Part shown: positions 1-7,917 of the stretch, in pieces
Position numbering within the stretch: the stretch's first letter is position 1
How the letters are laid out: every line of letters starts with the position of its first letter
DNA from: Methanoregula sp.
GTDB lineage: Archaea > Halobacteriota > Methanomicrobia > Methanomicrobiales > Methanospirillaceae
Direction of reading: 5' to 3'
Length of the DNA: 64,000 nt
NCBI RefSeq assembly: GCF_003170075.1
Contig: NZ_PMZU01000052.1
Location: 1-64,000, forward strand
Notes under the pieces: model-generated
What the model was told of the DNA's origin: nothing
Databases searched by the model: none
The model's input: the letters and a program-made list of their open reading frames with translations, nothing else
Program-made: the position numbers and the translations under genes

Positions 1-107
1 CGCAATTCCTTAAAACAATGGTAAAATTTTGGATTTTTACCCGGGATATAATCATAAAAAAAAGATATGCGCGGGAGATTATTAAAATAAAAAAATGTGG
101 CACGCCG

Positions 108-569
108 TTATGATCCGACCATGATAGGGGTCTGCTTTTCAGGGGCTTTCTTCTGGATCGGCGGTTTTTGGGGCGGAGCAGAATGCACATGTTCTTTTGG
201 TTTTTCTTCATGCCCGGTCAGGATCCTGTTCTGGTGTGCAAGTGCCGAAAGGATCTGCCGGCTCACTTCAAGGTTCTCCTTTGTGAGCGCTGCCATCTCG
301 CCCATGATCTTTGTCTGTTCGGCGATCAGTGCCTGGATTTCGCGAGAGGTTATCGTGCCGGTTTCTGCCTGCGGCACGGCCTGCGGCCGTTTCTTTGCGA
401 ACTCGCTCCGGCGTTTCCAGATCTTACTGATACTGTCGAGACCTTTCTTCGTATTCGGGAAGACTTTGAGGTACTGCTCGTAAAATTCGTGACTGTCCCT
501 GCACTTGAGGACGAGGTCGATCTCCGCCTCCTCGACTACCTGGTATTTGCGGCCTTGAGGTTTCTGCAT
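108..569 (-). CDS. Conserved hypothetical protein with coiled coil and Pro/Lys-rich tail
   Basis: I do not recognise this 153-residue protein. Residues 1-65 form a charged, probably helical domain rich in Lys, Glu and aromatic residues. Residues about 75-115 have the heptad-like spacing of a coiled coil, which suggests an oligomer. The last 35 residues are rich in Pro, Lys and Gln and look disordered. There is no signal peptide or membrane segment, so it is probably cytosolic. A GGAAGGGAT stretch just upstream of the ATG supports this start. Composition is normal for the region. No neighbour on the same strand gives a functional clue. Confidence 0.65.
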   Translation of the reverse strand: MQKPQGRKYQVVEEAEIDLVLKCRDSHEFYEQYLKVFPNTKKGLDSISKIWKRRSEFAKKRPQAVPQAETGTITSREIQALIAEQTKIMGEMAALTKENLEVSRQILSALAHQNRILTGHEEKPKEHVHSAPPQKPPIQKKAPEKQTPIMVGS

Positions 570-952
570 AACTATCCCTTCCTAAGTCTACCATGCTTGA
601 AAAAAAGAATTGTGGTTCACGCACCCACATGGCTCACCTAAACAGCGGCGACAGGGACCGGCATGTGGCAAAAAAAAATGGTTCATTTATTGTACGCCTT
701 CCGGGTTTTTCGTCCCGTGGGACATGCCGGAGGGAGGCGAAAGGTAAAATGCGGTGGCTTTTTTGCACCCGGCCCCGTTGTCTTAACAGGAAATACAAAC
801 CGGCTTTCACTGTAAAGGTCAAAGACGGAACCGGTATGCACCAAGCTGGTCTGCAGGTTGTTAATTTTTTGATGCCACGTATGATAATATTACACCGATC
901 ATTTTCACCCTGCACACCGTCCGAATAAAAGGCTGGCGCCGCACTATCCTTT
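570..952. other. Intergenic region, no gene seen
   Basis: This divergent spacer of about 380 bases has no convincing gene; the open frames in it are short and resemble no family. An A/T-rich box near 923-931 (AATAAAAG) lies about 25 bases before the ATG at 953. That fits a leaderless or short-leader transcript for the nuclease-like gene. I see no tRNA or repeat in it. Confidence 0.5.
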
Positions 953-1408
953 ATGGCGTTTGAAGAGATTCTCGTTTATGTTGTCATCGCACTCGTGATC
1001 GGGTTTGCGCTCGGCTGGTTTTTTGTGAAAGCGCAGATCACCGCGATTGAGGCACGGTACCGGGCGGAACTTGAGCGGTGGAAAGTTGAGGCTGCCGGGG
1101 AGATCCGGAAAGATTCGGTGAACCGATCCCGTTCGACCCTGAAAGGAAAGATCGCCGAACAAATGGCACCCCTGCTCCCCTCATTCGGATATCTTTCTGC
1201 CGACGCCCGGTTCATCGGGTCGCCGGTCGATTATATCATCTTCGATGGCCTTTCGGCAGTTGCCGATGAGAAGGGTTCCAGCATTCGGATCGTGTTCATG
1301 GATGTGAAACACGGCAGCGCCACGCTCACCCGGACACAGCGGGTGATAAAAAAGGCCGTAGACGAACGGGCAGTCACGTGGCAAACCCTTCACCTTGCGG
1401 ACGCATGA
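953..1408 (+). CDS. Membrane-anchored endonuclease-like protein related to archaeal Holliday junction resolvase
   Basis: This 151-residue protein starts with a single hydrophobic helix (about residues 5-25). A short charged helical linker follows, then a compact domain with the PD-(D/E)xK layout: a helix with Glu (KIAEQM), GSPVDYIIFDG, and FMDVKHG as the D-x-K strand. This matches the family described as predicted secreted endonucleases distantly related to archaeal Holliday junction resolvases (COG4741 type). The membrane anchor makes a role in chromosomal recombination uncertain. It could instead process DNA at the cell surface. The family call is fairly good; the substrate is unknown. Confidence 0.72.
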   Translation: MAFEEILVYVVIALVIGFALGWFFVKAQITAIEARYRAELERWKVEAAGEIRKDSVNRSRSTLKGKIAEQMAPLLPSFGYLSADARFIGSPVDYIIFDGLSAVADEKGSSIRIVFMDVKHGSATLTRTQRVIKKAVDERAVTWQTLHLADA

Positions 1409-1622
1409 GCTCTGAAAAACCGGTTGGGATCGTGAAGACGGGTAAGCGTTTATTCTCACACCCTGGGTAGGGTATTCTATAAGGGAATGGCGGAGTGCCA
1501 GGGAGACAACCCAAATAGAGCGGGCCTCATCTATTTTCGCGTTTAATATGCGTGAATTTTTGGGTATACGCCGTCTATCCCCCCGGAAACCTTATAGCGG
1601 CAGGGGTTGATCCTGTGATATA

Positions 1623-2368
1623 ATGGAAGATCTTACACTTACCGTCCAGAAACGTGCGTTTCCCAGCCAGGGACGCGCACGCATGAATGCGGCCACCCTT
1701 AAAAAAATCGGGGTTGATGAACGCGAAGACCTTGACGTGGGATCGACCGGAAAAGACCGCTGGATCACTGTTGCGGCATTCAGCGACTCGACGGTCGGCA
1801 AGGACACGATCCGGCTCTCTACTGAAGATATCGAAGCGCTTGGCGTTAAAGAAGGCACCGCTGTCAGCGTGAAAAAGGCGTTGCCGCTCTCCGATCAGGT
1901 TCGGGAGACCGCCCATGCAGCTGCCGGGCAGGTGACAGCTGGGATCGAGGGAATACGGGGCCGGATCTCCCAGACTTTCGAGCCGGTCGCCGCAAAGGCG
2001 CAGGTTGCAGTACAGGACGTATACAACCGGGTCTCAAAGGAACTTCCCACAAAAGACGATATCAGCAAGACGATTGATGCAGCGAAGAAAATGATCGCCC
2101 CGAACTTTGCTCCCGATGATGCAGGGGCGCTCCTTACCATGCTCTACGAGAATGGCGGAGCGATCCGGAGCGTCACAATCTCCCCGGAAAACAAACGACG
2201 GTTACAGCGCTTGGTCTGCCGTCAGGTGTTGCAGTCATTGCGTTCCGGCGCGGTGAAAGCGGGATCGTTGTTCCTGCCAATGACAGTACGGTCATGTCGG
2301 GTGACCAGCTCTTCCTGATCGGGGACGAGAACCTGCTTGACCTGGCCATCCAGAAACTCGGGGAATAA
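1623..2368 (+). CDS. Cdc48-N-like / TrkA-C (RCK_C) domain protein, apparently frameshifted
   Basis: Residues 1-88 resemble the double-psi barrel N domain of Cdc48/VAT ATPases (paired strands ending in GVKEGTAVSV). A long amphipathic helical region (about 90-165) follows. The frame opened at 1623 then becomes non-family-like after Ile186 and stops at 2318. The -1 frame, read from about 2180, continues with a typical RCK_C/TrkA-C ending (LPSGVAVIAFRRGE, then SGDQLFLIGDENL) and stops at 2368. The gene therefore reads as one protein of about 248 residues with a single-base loss near 2178-2186. Either the gene is mutated or the sequence has an indel. A TATA-like ATAG box near 1590 precedes the ATG. 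Confidence 0.7.
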
Positions 2369-2376
2369 CATGGAAT

Positions 2377-2408
2377 GGTCCTTCTTCAGGACCGGTCAGC
2401 TCTTTTTT
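2377..2408 (+). terminator. Stem-loop followed by T run downstream of the TrkA-C gene
   Basis: GGTCCT (2377-2382) pairs with AGGACC (2388-2393) across a five-base loop, and a run of six T follows at 2403-2408. It begins nine bases after the restored stop codon at 2368. That position also supports 2368, not 2318, as the original gene end. Archaea usually terminate at T runs, so the T run may matter more than the stem. Confidence 0.5.
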
Positions 2409-2639
2409 GGATCATCTTGGTCCTGTTTCATGGCGGTCATGGTTGTCGTGATCATTTGTACCTCGGCGATAAACAACCATTCAAGATCAAACTGGGGACT
2501 CTGGCACTAAAAAACGGACACTGATTCAAATCTGCCTGTTTTCACCCTCGACCGGAAAGCCCGGGGGCTATATGTTAAACAGGATCCGGTAAGGAATTCA
2601 AACGGTGTGTTGCCGGATAATCAGGTACACAAAAAAAGG

Positions 2640-3143
2640 TTAGTTGTAGGACCGGAAGGGAACGTACTGGTCGATGATCTTGACCTTGTCTCCCTGCGTG
2701 GTGTAAACCCAGACCTCAGCCCGGTCCTTGTTGCCGGTCGATCCTGCGAGGCTGACGGTTTTACCGACATAGAGTGGCTGTACCATCTTGTCGCTTTCCA
2801 CCGTGCCATCGGATCGTGTGAGAGTAATATCGATTTCAGGGATTACATTCATACCCTTGCCGCCCCGGAAGGTAAGGATCACCTGCGGATTGATCGACTG
2901 CCCGTTGCTCGCAACTTGGACATCGACTGCCTGAGCACTTGGCAGTGTATCAGTCGGGCCGGGTGTGGTGGATGCAAGGGTAGTCGGTGCAGCCGTGGCT
3001 GTTTCCGTGGTTACCGGTACTTCTGTAGTCGGTGCAGCCGTCTGGGTCGGAGTTGCCTGCTGGGCTGCGGGCTGCGTGCAGCCGGCGACAAGGAGCAGAA
3101 ACATCAGGAAAGCGATGCCGCCAAAGACAAATTTCATATTCAT
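2640..3143 (-). CDS. Secreted lipoprotein with Thr/Pro linker and beta-rich C-terminal domain
   Basis: The best start is the ATG at 3143; the longer open frame to 3320 codes for non-protein-like sequence. From this start the protein has a hydrophobic signal ending in a lipobox, with LVAGC placing the lipidated Cys at residue 22. A Thr/Pro/Ala-rich spacer of about 50 residues follows, then a roughly 95-residue beta-rich domain. This is the usual plan of a membrane-anchored surface protein in Methanomicrobiales. A TATA-like box at 3165-3172 sits about 25 bases before the ATG, with no Shine-Dalgarno sequence, so the transcript is probably leaderless. Function unknown. Confidence 0.7.
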   Translation of the reverse strand: MNMKFVFGGIAFLMFLLLVAGCTQPAAQQATPTQTAAPTTEVPVTTETATAAPTTLASTTPGPTDTLPSAQAVDVQVASNGQSINPQVILTFRGGKGMNVIPEIDITLTRSDGTVESDKMVQPLYVGKTVSLAGSTGNKDRAEVWVYTTQGDKVKIIDQYVPFRSYN

Positions 3144-3164
3144 ACAGGAGGTTTCGACCCGCGA

Positions 3165-3172
3165 GATATTTA
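3165..3172 (-). promoter_or_regulatory. TATA-like box of the lipoprotein gene
   Basis: On the minus strand the box reads TAAATATC. Its centre is about 25 bases from the ATG at 3143, the normal archaeal TATA-to-start spacing, so transcription should begin at or near the start codon. No ribosome-binding site is present, consistent with leaderless translation. Confidence 0.45.
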
Positions 3173-3434
3173 GGATTGTGTGTGATACGGGGACCGTACC
3201 GGTTGCTGAATCGTGTTGGCAATAATCACGACGACCATGAGGGAAAGTGCAGAGACGGCAAGAAGCAGTCCGACAATATCCCTTTGGCAGGCTTTTTGTG
3301 TTCTCAAGGTAAAACAGCATGAGAAAGAGCGTGCCGCTGCTCGCGGGCCGGCAGGATGAGGTGACTGCTCATGATATGCGATCTTTTCGGGCTGATAAAT
3401 GGGTTTTTTATTTGTATTTCCTAAAAAGGCAGGT

Positions 3435-5033
3435 TTATTCCCGCCTGCCCTGAGCCGGCTCAATTCCGGTGGGCTGACCCCGGATCGTGCGTTCCTTCAT
3501 GATCGTGTAGACCTCTTCGGCGCAGTCACGCGGGACTTCGACAAAGGAGTAGGTATCGAGGATCCGGATCGCCCCGATGGATTTGCCGGGGATACCGGTC
3601 TCATTTGCGATTGCGCCCACGATATCCTTTGGAGCGACATTGTGGTCGCGGCCAAGGCCCAAGAAGAACCTTACCATGCCGGCCTCTGCCCCGGTATCGC
3701 CGAAATCTGCCATGGGCGCGCGTTCCTTCTTTGCTTCTGCATCCGGCTCCATGCGCAATTTCAGGAGCGCGGCGGCGATCTCAAGTGTCGTAAGTTCCCC
3801 CTCGCTCTCCTGTTCGACCATCCGGGCGTACGGTTCGATGCCGCCCTTCTGGACGATCTCGCGCACCTCTTCGAGGATCGTTTTTGTCTTTGACTCGACA
3901 ACATCATTGGCGGTCGGGAGAGGTTTCCTTGGGATCTGGACTTTTATGTATTTCTGGATCTCGCGGAGCTTGGTAAAGTCCCGGGGCGTGACAAAGGTGA
4001 TCGCCCGGCCGCTTTTCCCTGCCCGTCCTGTCCGGCCGATCCGGTGGACGTAGTACTCGACGTCCTGCGGGACATCGTAGTTGATCACAATGTCCACATC
4101 TTCGACATCTATCCCGCGTGCCGCTACGTCAGTTGCGATCAGGATGTCGATGGAGCCTTTCCGGAATCCGCCCATAACCCGGTCGCGCTGGGACTGTTTC
4201 ATGTCACCGTGGAGTTCCTCGGCGCGGTAGCCCCGTGCCCGGACACGGCCGGCGAGATCTTCTGCACCTCTCTTTGTGTTGCAGAAGATGATCGCAAGAT
4301 GCGGGTCGACGACATCGATCACCCGGCAGAGGGAGTCGAGCTTGTCCCGGTCCCGTACTTCGATATAGGATTGCTCTGTGGCGGGAACGGTAAGTTCCTG
4401 GTACTCGACCCGGACATACTCGGGCTTGTTCTGGAACCGCTTTGAAATTTCAAGAATGGGCTGGGGCATCGTCGCGGAGAAGAGGAGCGTCTGCCTCTTC
4501 TGGGGTACGCGTTTTAAGATGCGCTCAATGTCGTCCCGGAAACCCATGTCGAGCATCTGGTCGCCTTCGTCGAGGACCGCTATTGAGACATTGTCAAGTG
4601 AGAGGGTGCGGCGCTTGAGATGGTCCATCACGCGCCCGGGAGTGCCGATCACGATATGGACACCGTGGGCAAGGGCCCGGAGCTGGCGTTCGATGGGCTG
4701 GCCGCCATAGACCGGGAGGACGGAAATTTTTGGGAGGTAAGCGAGGAGGTGGGAGAATTCCTCGGCGATCTGGATGGCGAGTTCCCGGGTCGGGCACAGG
4801 ACGATGGCCTGCACGACCCGCTGCGATGCGTCGATGCTTTCGATGATGGGGATGCCAAACGCTGATGTCTTGCCGGTGCCGGTCTGTGCCTGTGCGGTCA
4901 CGTCACGGCCGGCCTGAATAAGGGGGATGGCGAGTGCCTGGATGGGAGTGGGCTCTTCAAAGCCCATATTTTCTATGGCTTTCGAGATCTCTTTTGAGAG
5001 TGAGAGATCGGAAAACTGCAACCTTGCGTTCAT
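3435..5033 (-). CDS. deaD: DEAD-box family ATP-dependent RNA helicase with DbpA-type RNA-binding tail
   Basis: This 532-residue protein has the full superfamily 2 helicase core: Q motif near residues 24-32, Walker A AQTGTGKT at 49-56, PTRELA at 81-86, TPGR at 131-134, SAT, TDVAARGID and HRIGRTGRAG. The C-terminal 80 residues look like the DbpA RNA-recognition fold seen in CsdA/DbpA helicases. It probably unwinds structured RNA during ribosome assembly or mRNA decay. Motif II reads DEGD (residues 155-158) where the family has DEAD, so Ala is replaced by Gly; the catalytic Asp and Glu remain. The gene stands alone, divergent from the flavoprotein gene. Confidence 0.93.
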   Translation of the reverse strand: MNARLQFSDLSLSKEISKAIENMGFEEPTPIQALAIPLIQAGRDVTAQAQTGTGKTSAFGIPIIESIDASQRVVQAIVLCPTRELAIQIAEEFSHLLAYLPKISVLPVYGGQPIERQLRALAHGVHIVIGTPGRVMDHLKRRTLSLDNVSIAVLDEGDQMLDMGFRDDIERILKRVPQKRQTLLFSATMPQPILEISKRFQNKPEYVRVEYQELTVPATEQSYIEVRDRDKLDSLCRVIDVVDPHLAIIFCNTKRGAEDLAGRVRARGYRAEELHGDMKQSQRDRVMGGFRKGSIDILIATDVAARGIDVEDVDIVINYDVPQDVEYYVHRIGRTGRAGKSGRAITFVTPRDFTKLREIQKYIKVQIPRKPLPTANDVVESKTKTILEEVREIVQKGGIEPYARMVEQESEGELTTLEIAAALLKLRMEPDAEAKKERAPMADFGDTGAEAGMVRFFLGLGRDHNVAPKDIVGAIANETGIPGKSIGAIRILDTYSFVEVPRDCAEEVYTIMKERTIRGQPTGIEPAQGRRE

Positions 5034-5227
5034 ATCGCACGACTATTTGGCGCGTAGGCTCATAAGATGATTCCCCGGCAACCGACAGAAAACGAAAAAC
5101 CCCTTGCGCTCCCCTTCCCTGCTGTCCTGCCAGACATGATGTGCCCTTCTTTACGGTATCTTCCGGCCTACTGACACTATTATGTACGTGGCGGTGCCAT
5201 AGGGAATTATTACGGGAGTAAAAGACC

Positions 5228-5800
5228 ATGAAAGTCATTGCATTCAACGGAAGCGCACGCAAGGACGGGAATACCGCGATGCTCGTGCAGATCTTGTTTA
5301 AGGAACTCGAAAAAAAAGGGATCAAGACCGAGTTTGTGCAGCTTGCCGGAAAGAAGATGCACGGGTGCACCGCGTGCATGAAATGCATGGAGAAGAAGGA
5401 CCGCCGCTGTGTGATTGACGATTTCGCAAACGTGTGTATCGAAAAGATGGACGGGGCTGACGGTATTATCCTTGCTTCGCCGACGTATTTCTCGGATGTG
5501 ACCGCTGAAATGAAAGCACTGATCGACCGGTCGGGTTTTGTTGCCATGGCAAACGACCACATGTTCCGGCGCAAGGTCGGGGCGGCGGTTGTGGCGGCAC
5601 GCCGGGGCGGGGCGATCCACACGTTCGATACGATTAACCATTTCTTCTTCATCAGCCAGATGGTTGTGCCGGGCTCGAATTACTGGAATGTCGGGATAGG
5701 GCTTGCCCCCGGGGATGTGGAGAAGGATGAGGAGGGCCTTGCCACCATGAAAGTGCTGGGCGAGAACATGGCGTGGGTGATGAAGAAACTTAAGAAATAA
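5228..5800 (+). CDS. Iron-sulfur flavoprotein (NADPH-dependent FMN reductase family)
   Basis: This 190-residue flavodoxin-like protein begins with the FMN phosphate-binding loop (FNGSARKDGNT, residues 6-16). A compact cysteine motif follows (HGCTACMKC, then a fourth Cys after seven residues). This is the spacing of the [4Fe-4S] site in Methanosarcina iron-sulfur flavoproteins (Isf), which are dimers that carry electrons and can reduce oxygen or peroxide. The segment ASPTYFSDVTAEMKALIDR is the usual FMN-binding loop. GGGAG lies nine bases before the ATG. The electron partner here is unknown; ferredoxin is likely by analogy. Confidence 0.85.
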   Translation: MKVIAFNGSARKDGNTAMLVQILFKELEKKGIKTEFVQLAGKKMHGCTACMKCMEKKDRRCVIDDFANVCIEKMDGADGIILASPTYFSDVTAEMKALIDRSGFVAMANDHMFRRKVGAAVVAARRGGAIHTFDTINHFFFISQMVVPGSNYWNVGIGLAPGDVEKDEEGLATMKVLGENMAWVMKKLKK

Positions 5801-5907
5801 TCTATTTCTGTGCTTTTTTGGTTCCGGGGCAGGTACTTCGGAGAAGGCTGATGATCGGAGATGTGCAGGGGTGTGCTCCTGTAAAATCCCGGATAACACC
5901 CAAGTGT

Positions 5908-7908
5908 TCAGGGAGGGACCGGGGGAACACTACCCGTTTCATTCCCGGGGTTTACGCGTTCGAGGGCAAGTGCGGCCTGGTTGGCAAATGCGGTCAGGAT
6001 ACGGGACTGCTCGTATGCAATGACACCGTCTGCTTCTGCCGGTTGCACGCCCATGATTCCAAGTACTCCCAGTGAACTCTGGAGGGGGATGAACCGGAGC
6101 TTCGACCCGTGCAGTGTATCGGTATCGTATCCGGCAATGGTGCCGTGCGCAAAAGCCCAGGTGGCTACGGCAACATCATCTGCATCAAGGATAAGCCCCG
6201 GGCTCTTCGCATGCACCGCCAGACGGCCGTTTTCCGGAAGGAAAAATGCACTCTCCCACTGGAAGATTTCATGTATGTGCTGCGAAACAGCGTTCATAAT
6301 TGTAGCAGCGTCCACAGCACCGGCAAGGTCCTGCGAGAGTGCATAGAGCGTACCTGTCTCCTTCTCGCGGATCTGCGCTGCATCTGCATTCCTGCGTGCC
6401 TGGGCGACAAGCAGGCTTATTACTGCACCAACAATTATCATGCCGATAAAGGTGATGAGATACTCTGTGTTGGAGATGCGGAAGGTAAAGTAAGGCGGCA
6501 CAAAGAAGAAATTGAACGCAAGGACGCCGATAACCGAGGTAAAAATGGCGGGCCTGAGTCCCCGCTTGAATGCGATGACGACAACGGCAAGCAGGTAGAG
6601 CATCGCTACGTTGACCGGGGAAATAAAGGGGTGGATCAGCCAGCTCAGGATAGTGACCGCAACGACAAGAACTAGGCTGTCCACGTAATCCCGTGGCGGT
6701 GTGGCGGGTAGCAAGGGTTCCAGGTTTACCGGTTTTTCCGGCAGATCCTTACCGCTACTGATCACGTACACATCGATAAGCCCGCTGTTATGGATGAGCT
6801 GGTCGACTACCGAGCCAAAGACGAATTCCTGCCACCGGGGGCGCAGGGTTTTCCCTATAATGATCCGGGTCACGTTGTGCTGCCGTGCGTAATCAAGAAC
6901 TGTGTTTGCCACGTTAATCCCGAACAAACTTGCGGTTGTTGCGCCCAGTTTTTCTGCAAGCTGGAGCGAGCGGTCGACCTGCTCTTTTGCTTTCTGCGAG
7001 AGCCGGTGATATGTAGGCGTTTCGACATAGATTGCACACCAGCGTGCATTGATCCGGTCGGCCTGCCGCCGGCCTGACCGTATCAGCCGCTCCGCAAGCG
7101 GGCCCGGACCGATGCAGACCAGCAGGTATTCGCCGACCGGCCAAGGGCCGGGAATCGAGCGTGTCTGCATATATGCAAGCATCTGGTTGTCGACGCGCTC
7201 TGCGGCCCGGCGCAGTGCGAGTTCGCGGAGGGCATAGATATTGCCTTCATTAAAGAACTGCTCGACCGCCCGGGCTGCCATGTCAGGTACGTACACTTTT
7301 CCCTCGCGGAGGCGCTGGAGAAGTTCGGGCGGCGCCAGATCGACAACCTCGATCTCGGAGGCCTCGTCTATCACCCGGTCAGGGATCTTCTCTTTCATGA
7401 TGACGCCGGTGATCCGGGCCACTACATCGTTGAGGCTCTCGATGTGCTGGACGTTGAGCGTAGTATAAACGTCGATTCCCGCCGCGAGCAGTTCTTCTAC
7501 GTCCTGGTACCGTTTCGGGTGCCGGGAACCGGGGGCGTTTGTGTGTGCGAGTTCGTCGACAAGCACAAGCTGCGGATGCGCGGCAAGGATTGCATCGAGA
7601 TCCATCTCTGGAAGTTTTACGCCATGGTACTCGATCTGCCGGATGGGAATGGCAAGGAGTCCCTCCATGAGTGCCTCGGTCTCTCGCCTCCCGTGGTGCT
7701 CGACGTACCCGATCCTGACATCGATCCCCTCGTCTTTTCTGAGATGCGCTGCCATGAGCATCTCGTAGGTCTTCCCGACTCCCGCGATATATCCCAGAAA
7801 AATCTTGAGTTTGCCTCTCTTCTTCTGCAGCTCTTCTTTTTGTACACGTGCAAGAAGTGCATCAGGATCAGGGCGTTCGTCCGGACAACTATTGGGGGAG
7901 ACCGGCAT
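5908..7908 (-). CDS. kdpD: KdpD-like potassium sensor lacking the histidine kinase domain
   Basis: The order of domains follows bacterial KdpD: a KdpD N-terminal ATP-binding domain (Walker A GYIAGVGKT at 39-47, LVDELAHTN) to about residue 240, a universal-stress-protein-like domain (about 250-390), four membrane helices (DUF4118, about 400-510) and a GAF domain (about 530-655). The protein then stops at 666 residues, where bacterial KdpD continues into HisKA and HATPase domains for a total near 890. No phospho-His motif is present, and no KdpE-like gene follows. It starts 9 bases after kdpB ends, so it is in the kdp operon. It probably senses K+ or ATP and acts directly on the pump or on another partner. 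Confidence 0.88.
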   Translation of the reverse strand: MPVSPNSCPDERPDPDALLARVQKEELQKKRGKLKIFLGYIAGVGKTYEMLMAAHLRKDEGIDVRIGYVEHHGRRETEALMEGLLAIPIRQIEYHGVKLPEMDLDAILAAHPQLVLVDELAHTNAPGSRHPKRYQDVEELLAAGIDVYTTLNVQHIESLNDVVARITGVIMKEKIPDRVIDEASEIEVVDLAPPELLQRLREGKVYVPDMAARAVEQFFNEGNIYALRELALRRAAERVDNQMLAYMQTRSIPGPWPVGEYLLVCIGPGPLAERLIRSGRRQADRINARWCAIYVETPTYHRLSQKAKEQVDRSLQLAEKLGATTASLFGINVANTVLDYARQHNVTRIIIGKTLRPRWQEFVFGSVVDQLIHNSGLIDVYVISSGKDLPEKPVNLEPLLPATPPRDYVDSLVLVVAVTILSWLIHPFISPVNVAMLYLLAVVVIAFKRGLRPAIFTSVIGVLAFNFFFVPPYFTFRISNTEYLITFIGMIIVGAVISLLVAQARRNADAAQIREKETGTLYALSQDLAGAVDAATIMNAVSQHIHEIFQWESAFFLPENGRLAVHAKSPGLILDADDVAVATWAFAHGTIAGYDTDTLHGSKLRFIPLQSSLGVLGIMGVQPAEADGVIAYEQSRILTAFANQAALALERVNPGNETGSVPPVPP

Positions 7909-7917
7909 AGGTCAGGT

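Noticed and set aside
1409-1622. Possible tRNA or small RNA between the nuclease-like gene and the TrkA-C gene
   Set aside because: No T-arm (GTTCGA) or acceptor pairing could be found; only a weak TATA-like box near 1590.
2607-3173. Plus-strand open frame of 188 residues opposite the lipoprotein gene
   Set aside because: Cys- and Arg-rich composition without conserved motifs; the minus-strand frame has a clear lipobox and regular protein composition.
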